Below are positions 31,990 through 44,406 of a stretch of 64,000 nt of DNA, one piece after another. The stretch lies in assembly GCF_000313135.1 (NCBI RefSeq), contig NW_004457675.1, positions 88,339 to 152,338 of the forward strand, given 5' to 3'. The position numbers and the translations under genes were made by a program. Positions within the stretch are counted from its first letter, which is position 1. Each line of letters starts with the position of its first letter. Below the pieces are notes generated by a model. It did no database searches. It saw nothing but the letters and a program-made list of their open reading frames with translations, and was not told the DNA's origin. Origin of the DNA: Acanthamoeba castellanii str. Neff. Taxonomy: Eukaryota; Discosea; Longamoebia; Acanthamoebidae.

Positions 31990-34900
31990 ATGTACTCAAT
32001 GAAGGACGACTATTTTGACCCGGCCTTTCTGGCTGAGCTCAGCCAAATCGAATTAAATCACACAGCACAGAGTCGCCAGCCTGCTGCCAATCACCAGCAG
32101 CCACATGCCGCCAATACAACTACCCTGACGCAGAAGCCCCGCTTCACTCAAAGGCCAACACTGCAGTTCACCTCCTCGGCCTCCGCCCCTCGACCCACCT
32201 CTGCACCCGCCTTCGCCTCTACCTCTACCTCTACCTCTACCTCTACCTCTACCTCTACCTCTACCTCTACCTCTACCTCTACCTCTACCTCACCTGCCAG
32301 CACGGCAGCCTCGTCGCCTCGCCCCTCGCTCACCTCTCTCACCTCTCGTTCTCCCTCGCCCGCCTTCTCTTCTTCCTCTTCCTCTTCCTCCACTCCTGCT
32401 TCCTCTGGTAGCGCGTCACTGTTCGCCAACTCAGCCCTCCGCAGTCGGAGCATGCAGCAGGCCGAGCAGCGGCTGATGAGCTCCACCACCACGAGCCGCA
32501 CCACAGCCGCCACAGTCACAACTGCAGCGACGCCATCGACGCCCGGCTCCTACTTGCTCAAGGGCAAGTCTACACAAACGCAGCGGAGCCCGGCCGCTCC
32601 TTCGCCCGCGTTGCGCGGCGGGCGCGGAAGGGGCCGCGGCGAGATCGCATCGCCGTCGGCGGGTGGTGGAGGAAGCGGCGGGCGCGGACGGGGCCGGGGT
32701 TGTCGAGGGGGAGGAGCCCGCGGCCGAGGCGGTGCGCAGGGAATCGTCAAAGGCAGAGGGCGCGGAAGGGGCAAGTCCTTTCCCGATGACGAGGAGGAGC
32801 AAGCGCAGGCTGGCGAGGAGGGAGACGAAGCGGAGCGCGACGATGAAGGCGAAGAGCGAACAAACGGCGGTGGCGGCGGTGGTAGGCGGAAGAGCGGCGG
32901 GAGCATCGACCTCGCGTTCCACTTCCCCGAGCCCGAGGATGACGAGCCACCGCGGCTCGACCTCGACGCTGCGGACTCGTGGATATATCCCTGTACGCGC
33001 GCCTCACCTTTTGGTGCATGTGCATGTGTGTGTTGCGTGTGTGTGTGGCGCGCGCGCGCGTGCGTGTGCGTGCCCGGCCAGCGTCTCATTGCTCCACACC
33101 CGCACACGGCTGCAGCCAACTACCCGCGCAGGGACTACCAGTACTCGATCACCAGGAAGGCCCTATTCCGCAACACCCTGGTGAGTTTGCCGACAGGCCT
33201 GGGCAAAACGTTCATCGCCGCCGTGGGTACTGACCCCGCTGGGTTTGGGTGCTGGTGACCATTAGACTGACACACACACACACCACAGTCATGTACAACT
33301 TCTACCGCTGGTTTCCCGAGGGCAAGGTAGTCTTCATGGCGCCCACGAAACCGCTGGTCGCGCAGCAGATCACGGCCTGTTACCAAATCATGGGCTTGCC
33401 TGAGGGTGCGGATCGCATATGCCGTTCACGTGAGCTCTTAGGGCTAAACTAAACTGACCACCTGCCTCGGGGCATGTCGGGCCGCAGATGACACTGTGAC
33501 GATGACCGGCCAGATCTCGCCCGAGAAGAGACGCGAGGCGTGGCGCTCGAAGCGCGTCTTCTACGTGACGCCCCAGATCCTCACGAACGACATCAGCAGG
33601 CAGGCCTGCGACGCCAAGTCCATCGTGTGTCTCGTGGTCGACGAGGCCCACCGCGCTCTGGGCAACTACGCCTACTGCACCGTGGTGAAAGCGATCGCCT
33701 CTGCCACGCGCCACTTTCGCATTCTCGCGCTCAGTGCCACTCCTGGCTGTGCGTCTCTCTTTTTCCCCTGCATTTACTGTCGACTTGGGAGCGAGGCCTG
33801 ACGCTTCTTCTCCGCCCAGCCAACATGGAGCAGGTGCAGCAGGTCATCCACAATCTGCTCATCTCGAACCTGGAGGTGCGTACGTCAGAGGACATCGACG
33901 TGCGGGCCTACATTCACAGCACCAAGCTGGAGATGGTGCGGCTGTCGCTCACGCCCGAGCTCAACGCCGCGCGCAGTCTGTTCATCGAACTCCTCAAGAT
34001 ACCTCTCGACAAGCTCCACAACATGCGCGCCTTTTGGACGAACGAGCCCGAGAAGGTTCGTGCAGGTCAGACCTCGTGCTGTCTTGTGCGTGCGTGTGCG
34101 TGTGCGTGTTGTGTCTGTGTGTATGTCGTGTCTGTGTGTGTGTCGTGTCGTGTCGCGTGTATGTGGTGTGTGTGCCGTGTGTGTTCACATATATGTATAT
34201 ATTTTTATATATTCTCTCCCAACCAGGCCAGCAGGTTTCTTCTGCTTGACGCCAAACGCAAGTTCGAGGGACATCCCTCGCCCGCCATTCCGCCCAACGC
34301 CTACGGCCAAGTGCACTCTCAGTTCGCTCTGGCCATCACGCTCTACCACGCCTGGGGCCTTCTCAACACCTATGGGTTCAGGGCCACCAAGAACTACCTG
34401 TCCGGTACCTACTCCCTCTAAGGCTTCTTCGCTTTCATTCGTTACTGCAGACGTGACGCCAGCTGAGCTAAGTCTCTCTTCTTCAGATTTGCGAGAGGAG
34501 GTGCAGGCGAACAAAGAGGGCACGGCCAAGTCGAAGAAGGCGCTGGTCAACATGCCCCAGTTCCACAACTTGATGCTCATGCTCGAAGAGTTTGCCGACA
34601 ATGCCGGCTTCAACCATCCGAAGCTCCAAAAGGTCGAGGAACTCGTTCTCCAACACTTCCGTACGTGGCTTACCTCTCACTCCGCCGTCACACGCACACG
34701 CACACGCACACGCACACGCACGTGTTTGTTTTTAATTCGTCTCTGCAGAGCGGAGCCCTGGAGGGAACACGCGGGTCATGATCTTCGCTCAGTTCCGTGA
34801 CACGGTCGAGGAGATCTGCGAGCTTCTCGCGCCTCACGCCCCGCACATCAAGTCCATGCCGTTCGTTGGCCAGGGCGTAGGGCGATCGTCTGCGGGTTTC

Positions 34901-36179
34901 ACACAGAAGGAGCAGAGCCGGGTCATCGAGGAGTTCAAGAAGGGCGGCTACAACACGCTGGTGTCCACCTGCATTGGTGAGGAGGGCCTCGACATCGGCG
35001 AGGTCGACCTCATCATCTGCTTCGACGCCCAGGCGTCGCCCACTCGCATGGTCCAGCGCATGGGCCGAACCGGCCGCAAGCGCGACGGCCGATGCGGTAC
35101 CACTTCTACCACCCTTCATTCTTGGGCGTTCGCACCACCGCCTTCCGTCCGCTCTCAAACTGACGATTGGGGGGGGGCACGACTTCAGTTGTGCTGGTGA
35201 CCGAGGGCGCCGAGGAGGCCGTGTTCAAGAAGAGCCAGCAGACCAGCAAGAGCATTAACATGAAGATCATGAAGCCCGAGAGCTTCGCCCTCTACAAGGA
35301 GTGTCCGCGCATGGTAGGTACCACAGTGCATTCGAAATGCTGCGGCCGCTGGTGGTGACCAGTTGAGTGATCGTCATGGTAACGCTGGCGCGGCTGGGCT
35401 CGGTGTTTGACTGATGGTGCAGATTCCGGTCGAGATCAAGCCCAAGGTGGACGAGCGGCACATGACGATTGCGTCGCCCAAGAAGAAAGTCAAGGGCACG
35501 AAGGGGGGCAAGTCGGCCGGCGTCGTGCCCAGGGGCGCCTATCTTGACAAGCATCAGGCGGCCTGGCTGCGAAGCAACTACGGCGCGACCGACGAAGTGG
35601 AGCTGCCCGCGCTCTCCCTCGACACCCACCTCGATCGCCAGGTAATCCCACACTCCCGTCTCGAGAGCGGAGAGCGCGTGAATGGCCTTGAGCTCACACC
35701 CTTGCGTTTGCCCCAACAGGCAATGCCGACGCCGGTGCACGACATCGCCCATTCGGATCGCGCGCTCCTGTTGATGAACGTCATGCAATTCATGGACGAT
35801 AACTCGGCCGACTACGATGACGCCTATGGCGACGAGGTACAGCTGGGCCGCCATAACTTGACATATTTCTGTACATATTCATTTAAATGTTGATGTGGTG
35901 ACACACGCTGTCCTCAGATGCAACAATTCCTGGATATGGACTACATCGAACCCGAAACGGTTGCGGCTCGACCCGCGACTCGATCGCGCGCCGCCAAGAA
36001 GCCCAAACTGACGAAGCCGCCACCTGAGGAGGAGGATCCGCTCGAATTTGACTTCCACGCCGCCCTACATAACGTGAAACGACCTGCGGCCGGTACCCTC
36101 CCCGTCCTTGTTGTTAGGTCAGCACAGCCTTGCTGACACACGCGACACACAACACACACACACACACACACACGACACA

Positions 36180-36223
<44 letters not shown>

Positions 36224-39200
36224 CGTACCAACAGCACCGGTACGAAACAGCCGAGTGAGCTCGATCTTCACCGAGGAGGATCTTCACGTGCTTGAGGAGG
36301 AGAGACGCCGCGATAACGACGATGCGTCGGACGATGACGACAGCGTACTTGACGACTGGACCGTGCCCTCGTCTGCGAAGGAGCCCAAGTCCAAGGCGAA
36401 GGCCACCGACCGGGCGGGACCCCAGCCAACAAAAGCCTTGAAGAGCACCACCACGCTCCCGAGCGACTCGTCGGCGGATACCAAGAAGAAGGGCGCTGCC
36501 ACCAGCGCCAAGGCTACGGCCAGCGCCGCTGCGCCCAAGCCGCCCGAGCCCGCCGCGGGCAATATCACCTCGTCGAGACTTCGCAATCTCCAGCGTCGGG
36601 TCTCGTTCAGCGACGACTCGCTCAAGAGGCCCAAGCCGGCCGCGAGTGGTCCGGTGGCGGCGGTCGACCCGCCCCGCGCCGTCGTCGAGAAGCAACGCGC
36701 CGCCAACACGAAGAGGGACAAGGGCAAAGAGAAGGAGCAGAAGAGCGATGACGAGTACGAGTTCGAGACTCACGATTGGGGCGGACTTACGGCGATGGGC
36801 GTCGAGCCAATGGTGATGGACGTGAACGAGGGGGTCGCGCGAAATGACCGGTCGAGCGCGGCGCCGGCGCCACCTGCCACCGCGCTCCAGCGACAAGCCA
36901 CTCCTCCCACCGCCGCCGGGGCTGCGCACACGCTGGTGGTACTCAGCGACGATGACGAAGACGACGCGGCAGACGACTTCATCGCCGCGGCGGAGCGGGA
37001 GAGGCGGAGGCAGGTGAAGAAGGGCGAGAAGGAGCGGAGGAAGGAGAGGGAGCGGGAGAAGAGACGGGCGTTCGCGCCGGCGGACTGCCCGATGCTGATG
37101 ATCAGCCACGCCGACAGAGAGGACCCGGCGGTACTCGACGAGTGCATGCTGGGCGTATTCGCGGCCACGGCCGGCAGTGGCGGCAGTCACGCCTCCGTCT
37201 CGCCGTCTTCGTTCTTTCCCAGCCTCGCTTCGCTCTTTCTCGCGTCTGTCACCGACAGCGCGGAGAAGGAATTGGAGGCCAAGCGAGAAGCGAGCCTGGC
37301 CAACACGCCCGCGGCCGCTACATCGGCAGCCTCCGCCCTCCGTCCAGCGATGAAGCAATCGCCTTCCGTGCCGCCCGTCGTGACTTCATCACCCTGTCCG
37401 CCTCGCCCGCCGCCCACAGCGGAGGATTCCGCTCTGTCGACGCCTACGTCGATACCGTCTGCCCCCAAACCCTCAGCGACTTCGAGCGCGGCCACCGCTG
37501 CATTCGACTCGAGTGCGGTTTCGTTGTCGGCTGGCCAGACGGCGACGGCGAGCAGCACCCGGGCGAAGCCGGAAGAGGAGCACCAGGCCTGGGCGCAGGC
37601 GCCCTCGGCCTTTTCGTTGGGCGACGACAGCATGTTCGACGAAATCGCCCTCGCCATCGACCTCGACGGACTGCAGGCGAAGCCCAGCGAGTCTGACGCC
37701 CAGCAGCCGCCGCCTGCCGCGGTAGTACAGCGCGACGAAGAGAAGGCCGCCACGCCGCAACCGCCAGTGGTCGAAAGACCGACAACCAAGCTGGGGTCGC
37801 GCCTCTCCGCCAAGCGGTGGTCCGACGACTCCGAGCTGCGCAAGGCGACCGCGCACGGCCCGACTTCTCCGCAGCTGCTGAGTGTCGCTGCCGTACCGTC
37901 GTCGTCGCCTTCGCCCAATCCTTCGCCTTGTCTTCCGGAGGCTGAGGCGGAAGCCGAGCCGAGCGCTGCAGCAGCACTGGCGGTGACCGCCGCAGCCGCC
38001 GCCTTCCTGACCGTGGCACCGCAGCAGCCGCAGCTGGCCAGGCGGTCGCTGTCGCTCAAGCGCAAGGCGCCAGCGGGGCCGTCCCCGCAGCAGGCGCGAT
38101 CCACGACCGCCGCCGAAGCGAGTGCGGGGTCACAAGAGATGCGCGAAGACGCGCGTGGACGAGCCGCCGACGCGACCGCGAAGGCGCCGGTCGCACTGCA
38201 ACACAAGCCCAGCGTCGATCAACTGCAGAGCGAGGAGGACTCGATTCTGCAGGAATTCTGCACTCCGCCGTCGGTGGCTCGCGGGGCCACGGCGGTGGAC
38301 TCGCCCAGCCACCTGCTGGTGAACTCGCTACTGAGCCACGAGCCTGCCGAGGCCCCGCGTCAGCGGAGGCGGTTGCGGAAGGGCGCCGCTACGGCCAAGA
38401 AAGCCAAGCAGCAGCAGGCGGCGAGCGAAGTCATTCACCTCGAAAGCGAAGACGAAGACGAAGAAGAAAACGAAAACGAAGAAGACGAAGGAGAAGAAGA
38501 GCAAGTCGAGGAGGAGGAAGAGGAGATCGAGGAAGTGGAGGATGAAGGAGAAGATGACTTCGAGGTTGTCGTCAACGAAAAGCAGAAGAGGGAACCGAAC
38601 AACAAACGGCGAAGAGAAGAAGGACCCACCAAGAAGAAGGAAGAGCCCAAGAAGAAGGCCACCGAGTCGGCCATGCGCCGGCGACTGCTCGCCAACATGG
38701 TCGACGACGAAGCCAGGTACGATGAACCACCTCGTGCTGACAGTACGTCCAGAGCTGAGCTGTGGGTTTCATTGTTTGCATTCCTCCGTTGGGAACAGCT
38801 GTGATGACGAAGACGAAGATGACGACGATGACGACGAAGACGAGAATGGCGACCTGGATTCATTCATTTGCGACGGCACCATAGAGGAGGAGTCGCCCAG
38901 CGACGAGGCCAGTGATGCCGAAGAACCAGAAAACGATCTCGCAATTTACCGGTAACACACACACCACACACACCACACACACACCACACACACACGACAC
39001 ACACACACGACACACACACACACACACACACACACACGACTGTGGCTTAGGTTGCGGTTCTTGTCAGGCAATCGATGCTGAGCCAGGCGTCAGCGCGTCC
39101 GGCCAATTTCCGTACGCCGAAGCGGCAGGTGCCCAACAAGTACAAGATGCGCTTCGTCGAGCACACGCCCGAGACCTCCCCCGCCCCGCGCTCCTGGGAG

Positions 39201-41495
39201 ACCTCACCCGCCACGTCATCCTTCATCGCCTCTTCGCCAGACTCCTCCACCACCACCACGCCGTCGATCAAGCGCGGCGCCCCGTGCGTGCCTCAGCCCG
39301 GCCAAGCCGTGTCGGTCGGGCGGCGGCTGGACTTTGGCCTGGCCGGTGTCGATGATCATGTCGACAACGACGCCGAGGCCGAGGTCGTGACCGATGACGA
39401 CTACGGGGACGATGATCTGGTGATGTGGGGGCCGCGAGGTGGCAGCTCCAGCTCGAAGACGTCCACGATGACGACCACGACCAAGACTTCGATCCCACCA
39501 GCTAGAGCTCCGGCTACTCCGCTGTCGGCTCCCGCTCTCGCTGCGAATTCCTCGCATGCCGCGACGCCCAACTGGACACTCGGGGCTCTCGATGAGTTCG
39601 AGGGTCTCGACCTGTCGACGGCCTTCCCGCAACTGCCCAGCACGCTCGACGAGCCACTGCCGCCGCAGCACGAGGAGGAGGCCCAGAAGGAGCCGGCCGC
39701 GAAGAAGCTGCGGAAGAGCAACGTAACCATCCAGATCGAGGAAACCGCTGCCGCCGCTGTCAAGCAGGAGCCCGACGACTACAACGACGAACACTACAAC
39801 GACGATGCGGCCAATTGGAGTCTGGGCGTTTCGTTTTCGTTCTCCTCCGACACGTCGTCTTCGCCGACCTCGCCAGCGAAATCCACAACGCCGACGCCGG
39901 TGAGCGACATCAGCGCGACAAGCAACAGCCACCACCAGCCGGCGCTCCGCAGGACGATGAGCATTCCGCCCTCGCCCTACCTCGTGCCGTCGACAACGAC
40001 CACCACGACGACGCAGCCGACAGCGTCCAACAAGAAGCGGTCGCTCACGTCCCTTACGGCGCTGTCGTCGTCGCCGTCGACGTCGACGGTGATGTCGCCG
40101 CCGTCGTCGCCCAACGCGTTCCTCACCCCGCCGGCGATGGCCGCCCCGCCGACGCGTTCCCCGCTACGCCGCGGGGTGACGCTGTCGGCACTCAGCGCCG
40201 CGTCGTCGCCCGCGCCATCGCCCCAGTCGCCCTTCCCGCTCGACGTCAACTCGCCATCGCGGTTGCCCGCACACCTCCTCCCGCGCATGCCGAGCACGCC
40301 CGAGCTGCGGAGAGCGAGGAAGAAGACGCCGCCGGTCATCATCGTGTCGTCGGTGCAGCTCGGCCGATCGCAGATCCCCCAGATCCTGCGCAACAAGTGG
40401 AAGGCGCCGCCAGTGGTCTACTCCCTGCCACCACCAGGCGACTTCCTGGTCTCATGCCGCAACGGAGGTACCACGACACGACACGACACGACACGACACG
40501 ACACGACACGACACGACACGACACGACACGACACGGCGCCGCACGACACGACACGACGCTAACGACTATACGGCATCAATAGGCCTGGCAGTGGTCAGGA
40601 AGACGCAGAAGGAGTTAGAGGAGGGCGGACAGCGGGACAAGGTAAGCCAGGCCATCGCCGACGCGGAGAAGGTCGGCCTTCGTCTGGTCTTCCTCCTCGA
40701 GCAGGACGAGAAGTCTGGCATCGCGCCGTACGTCCTCCCTTCTCACCCACGCATGTCATGCGCGTGCTGTGCGTATCGTGTTTTGTGTGCGGTTGCGGGA
40801 TGCTCACCGAGCTGCCGCGCAGTGGAGGAAGGAACTACGTCGAGTCGATGGACGCGCTGATGCAGCTGACGCAGGGCAGCATCCACTACTCCCTGCTCCA
40901 CTCCTCGTCGCAGGCCCACTCGGCCGACCTCATCTACCACCTGGCCCGTAAGGAGATGCTCGACGGCGGAGGCATGGTGGGCCTCGGCGCCGACTTCCTC
41001 GACGCCAACGCCCGCCGGCTGGCCTTCCTGCGCGAGCTGCCCGGCCTCGGCATCGTGCCCGTGCTCGCCCTGCTCTCGCGCTTCGAGAACCTGCGCGACA
41101 TCATCAACGCCGGCCCGGCCGACCTGCGGCACCAGCTCAGCTGCAGCCGCGACCACCACGACCTCGTGGCCCAGCTCCACGCCTGCTTCGGCTCCGCGGG
41201 CGCCGCCGAGCTCACCGCCCGGCTGCAGCCGGTCGCACCCTTGACGCCCCTCACCTCGCCTTCGTCGTCGTCGTCATCGTCGGCCGCCTCGTCGCTGACC
41301 GACGTCGAGGACGCCACGCCCGAGGCCACCAACCTTCTGCGCGGGCAGCCCAAGTTCAACATCGCCAGCCGCCTGGCCAGCAAGCCAGCGGCGCCGAGAG
41401 CCCCGCCGAGAGGTCGGGGCGGTGCAGCACGGCCTGGGCCGCGAGGGGGACGAGGCAGAGGCAGGGGGGAGAGGGAGAGGAGGGTGAGGTCATGA
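31990..41495 (+). CDS. FANCM: FANCM/Mph1/Hef-type DNA helicase with C-terminal ERCC4-like domain
   Basis: A 9.5-kb gene with about 15 exons. After a disordered, RGG-rich N-terminus (start [13 protein letters not shown]), superfamily 2 motifs appear: [32 protein letters not shown] (Walker A), [39 protein letters not shown] (DEAH), LALSATPG, then [20 protein letters not shown] [30 protein letters not shown] and [18 protein letters not shown] (motif VI). The middle is a long acidic disordered region with [13 protein letters not shown]. The C-terminus has [40 protein letters not shown] and helix-hairpin-helix-like [20 protein letters not shown], ending in an RG-rich tail. FANCM remodels stalled forks and crosslinks. 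The nuclease motif GDxnERKxxxD reads VVRK, so it is probably inactive, as in human FANCM. Confidence 0.9.
32215..32292 (+). repeat. ACCTCT hexanucleotide array inside FANCM coding exon
   Basis: About twelve copies of CTCTAC encode an alternating Ser-Thr run in the disordered N-terminus. It keeps the frame because the unit is six bases. Confidence 0.95.
36128..36223. repeat. CA microsatellite in FANCM intron
   Basis: Nearly pure CA with a few CGACAC interruptions, in the intron before the [17 protein letters not shown] exon. The repeat happens to leave one frame open, which gives a false continuous reading frame through the intron. Confidence 0.93.
38954..39038. repeat. CA microsatellite in FANCM intron
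   Basis: CACACACCACACACGACAC-type tract between the exon ending NDLAIYR and the one with [15 protein letters not shown]. Confidence 0.92.
40472..40557. repeat. CACGA pentanucleotide array in FANCM intron
   Basis: About fourteen tandem copies of the same CACGA unit as at 8248, with one CGGCGCCG interruption, between the exons ending CRNGG and starting LAVVRKTQ. Confidence 0.96.
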
Positions 41496-42027
41496 TGGCA
41501 AGGTGGGCATCGGTGGTGGTGTGATCGCTTCAGATCCTCGACCTCGCGCGAGAGTGGTCCATCTTGACCAGCCAGCACCGACGAGTTCTCGCCCACATCC
41601 AACCATCGAAAAAAAGAATGAAAATAAGAACTGCATTCCTAAAATTCTTGAATTTTTGTGAATAGAACAACGGTTGTAGGTAGAAAATGTGAAATATGCG
41701 GATAATCGGTCGGGGATTGCGCAGGGAAGGTACAAAGCGGAGGAAAAGCAAATGGAAGGAGGACGGCAGGTCAGCTGTGGATGCGCCATGGTGCCCCTCG
41801 CACCGCACCTTCAAAGAGCCCCTGCGCTCCATCGTTCAAACCATTATTCCACAAGCAACCACACACCAACAGCTTCACCACTTACTTAGCCCTTGTTCCG
41901 AACATTCTGCAACACCTCCCCTTCATCTCTTAATCTCTCCACACACCCAGGTACTGCAAACAAACTCTTCTCTTCTCTTTTGAAATCTGCTTCGTTGTTG
42001 ATCTGACTTGGCGCAGACACAGCAGCT
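41496..42027. other. spacer between FANCM and TMEM14/LEA gene
   Basis: Holds the FANCM 3' flank and the promoter and 5' untranslated region of the next gene. A possible 5' untranslated intron ends in the CAG at about 42015, after a pyrimidine-rich tract. No other gene is seen. Confidence 0.4.
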
Positions 42028-44169
42028 ATGCAGAAGCAACAGAAGATGGACACCACCAACGAGGCGAAGAGCCTCAACAACCCCAGCCGAGGCACCAACT
42101 TTGGCGAGGCCCTGCCCACCTACGGCATGGCCGCGGCCACCGCGTTGATGGGCGTCAAGGGCTTCCGCTCCACCAAGTCCGTTCCCAGCCTCGCCGCCGG
42201 CCTCGGCTTCGGCACCCTCTTCGGCGTCAGCGGCTACCTCCTCCAGGACCCCGCCACCAGCGGCTCCGGCCGCACCATCGCCCTCGGTACCCTCCCACCA
42301 TCTTTTTCCATCTTCCATCCTTCCCATCGCACACGACACGAGACACGACACGACACGACACGCACATTCCTAACATTCCATTCCGCTACGCGACCAAATA
42401 ATACAGCTTCGTCGTTGACGCTGGCGGGCGTGATGGGCAGCCGCTTCGCGCGCACCTGGAAGCTCTACCCGGCCGGCACGATGGCCGCCCTCGGCGTGGG
42501 CTCGTCGGCGTGGCACGGCTACACGACGGCCCGCAGCCTGGGCGTTGCGGTGCCCGCCGCCATGCCCGAGCGGCTGCGCGAGACGGTGGACGAGGCCGCT
42601 GACGAGCTCGGCTCGCTCAAGTCCAAGGCCCAGCGCGGCGTCGAGACCGCGCGCGACTACGCCGTCGACATGAAGGAGAGCGTCAAGGAGAAGGCGCGCG
42701 AGCTCGAGCACAAGGGCGAGGCCGAGGTCGAGGAGCTGCGCGAGAAGGGCAAGCGCGGCTACGAGCGGGCGCGCGAGGTGGCGGGCGACGCCAAGGCCAA
42801 GACCGGCGAGAAGGTCGACGAGATGCGGCGCAAGGCCGGCGACACGATCGAGGAGGCCAAGGAGTACGCCGCCGAGACGGGCGCGAGCGCCAAGCACAAG
42901 GCCCAGGACCTCAAGCAGAAGGCCAGCGACAAGGTGGACGACATGAAGAAGAAGGGCGAGGAGATGAAGAAGAAGGGCGGCGAGAAGGTGGACGAGATGA
43001 AGGACAAGGCCCAGGACATGAAGAAGAAGGGCGGCGAGAAGGTGGACGAGATGAAGAAGAAGGGCGAGGAGAAGGTGGAGGAGGGCAAGAAGATGGCCAG
43101 GCGCGGTAGCCAGGAGCTCAAGCGCAAGGGCGAGGAGAAGATGGACGAGATGAGGGACAAGGCCCAGGACATGAAGAAGAAGGGCGTCGACAAGGTCGAC
43201 GAGATGAAGGACAAGGGCGAGGACATGAAGAAGAAGGGCGGCGAGAAGATGGACGAGATGAAGGGCAAGGCCCAGGACATGAAGAAGAAGGGCGAGGAGA
43301 AGGTCGACGAGGCCAGGGATAAGGCCAGGCGCGGCGGCCAGGAGCTCAAGCGCCAGGGCAGCGAGAAGATGGACGAGATGCAGGACAAGGCCCAGGACTT
43401 GAAGAAGAAGGGCGAGGAGAAGGTGGACGAGATGAAGAAGAAGGGCGGCGACAAGATGGACGAGATGAAGGACAAGGCGCAGGAGACGAAGAAGAAGAGC
43501 GGCGAGAAGGTCGATGAGATGAAGGACAAGGCCCGCGAGTCGGCTGATGAGGGCAAGAGGATGGCCAGGCGCGGCAGCCAGGAGCTCAAGCGCAAGGGCG
43601 AGGAGAAGGCCGACGACGCGCGCGACAAGGCCCAGGAGCTCAAGCGCAAGGGCGGCGAGAAGGTGGACGAGATGAAGGACAAGGCCCAGGACATGAAGAA
43701 GAAGGGCGGCGAGAAGATGGACGAGATGAAGAAGAAGGGCGGCGAGAAGATGATGGACGGCGAGGAGTCGATGAAGCGCAAGGCCCGCGAGAGCGGCGAC
43801 AAGGCGCGCGACTACGTCGAGGATGTGAAGGAGAACGTCAAGCGCACCGGTAGGCAGGCGGCCGACAAGACCCGCGAGACCTACGACGAGGTGGTCGAGA
43901 GCGCCAAGGACAAGGCGGCCAAGGCCAGCAACGGCCTTTGTGGTGCCGAGCCGACGGCGCGCGACTACGTCGAGGCGGTGAAGGACAAGAGCGCGGAGGG
44001 CCTCGAGACGGTGAAGGACCTGGCGGCCGTGGGCGTGGCCAAGACGCTCGACTTTGTGGACGACATCACGGAGCGCGCCCACAACAAGCGAAGCGGCCGC
44101 GAGATCTCCACGGCCGAGTCCAAGGAGCAGGACTTTGATGGCGAGCGCCAGAGCAGGAGGAGGAGGTAG
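42028..44169 (+). CDS. TMEM14 domain fused to a long LEA-like amphipathic repeat region
   Basis: Two exons (42028-42285 and about 42406-44169) encode a TMEM14/UPF0136 domain first: YGMAAATALMGVKGFRSTKS, VPSLAAGLGFGTLFGVSGYL, LTLAGVMGSRFARTWKLYPA and GTMAALGVGSSAWHGYTT, about four membrane helices. From residue 140 or so the protein is Lys/Glu/Asp-rich with units such as KVDEMKKKGEE (11 residues) and KVDEMKDKAQDMKKKGGE (18 residues) to the end, about 500 residues. The 11-residue period is that of group 3 LEA proteins, which fold on drying into amphipathic helices. The combination suggests a membrane-anchored stress or encystment protein; this is inference. TMEM14 relatives act in mitochondrial porphyrin or lipid transport. 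The stop follows QSRRRR. Confidence 0.85.
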   Translation: MQKQQKMDTTNEAKSLNNPSRGTNFGEALPTYGMAAATALMGVKGFRSTKSVPSLAAGLGFGTLFGVSGYLLQDPATSGSGRTIALGTLPPSFSIFHPSHRTRHETRHDTTRTFLTFHSATRPNNTASSLTLAGVMGSRFARTWKLYPAGTMAALGVGSSAWHGYTTARSLGVAVPAAMPERLRETVDEAADELGSLKSKAQRGVETARDYAVDMKESVKEKARELEHKGEAEVEELREKGKRGYERAREVAGDAKAKTGEKVDEMRRKAGDTIEEAKEYAAETGASAKHKAQDLKQKASDKVDDMKKKGEEMKKKGGEKVDEMKDKAQDMKKKGGEKVDEMKKKGEEKVEEGKKMARRGSQELKRKGEEKMDEMRDKAQDMKKKGVDKVDEMKDKGEDMKKKGGEKMDEMKGKAQDMKKKGEEKVDEARDKARRGGQELKRQGSEKMDEMQDKAQDLKKKGEEKVDEMKKKGGDKMDEMKDKAQETKKKSGEKVDEMKDKARESADEGKRMARRGSQELKRKGEEKADDARDKAQELKRKGGEKVDEMKDKAQDMKKKGGEKMDEMKKKGGEKMMDGEESMKRKARESGDKARDYVEDVKENVKRTGRQAADKTRETYDEVVESAKDKAAKASNGLCGAEPTARDYVEAVKDKSAEGLETVKDLAAVGVAKTLDFVDDITERAHNKRSGREISTAESKEQDFDGERQSRRRR
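42330..42364. repeat. short CACGA array in TMEM14/LEA intron
   Basis: About six copies of CACGA with an AGA interruption in the only intron of the gene. Confidence 0.9.
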
Positions 44170-44406
44170 ACCAAACGACTACCACCAACCGCCTTACCAC
44201 CACGAGCTACTCACTAGCCCAACTCTACTATCAACAACTCTCTTATCTTTTTTGCTTCAATACAAACACACCAAAGGGCAATCTTTGCCCTTCTGGTTTT
44301 TACTCCACACACCTGGCCCAGTTTTTCCAACCTGTTTGATACATTAACCTGTTTGATACATGATGGTGTGTTTGTCTTTGTTTGGAGGAAGGGTGGACCA
44401 TTTGAA

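Noticed and set aside
36108..36240. Reading frame running through the CA repeat in FANCM as coding
   Set aside because: The Thr/His run is intron sequence that happens to lack stops; the flanking exons join over it with GT-AG sites.
42370..44082. 570-residue minus-strand frame, Leu/His/Val-rich
   Set aside because: It is the complement of the LEA-like Lys/Glu repeats and gives a false hydrophobic protein.
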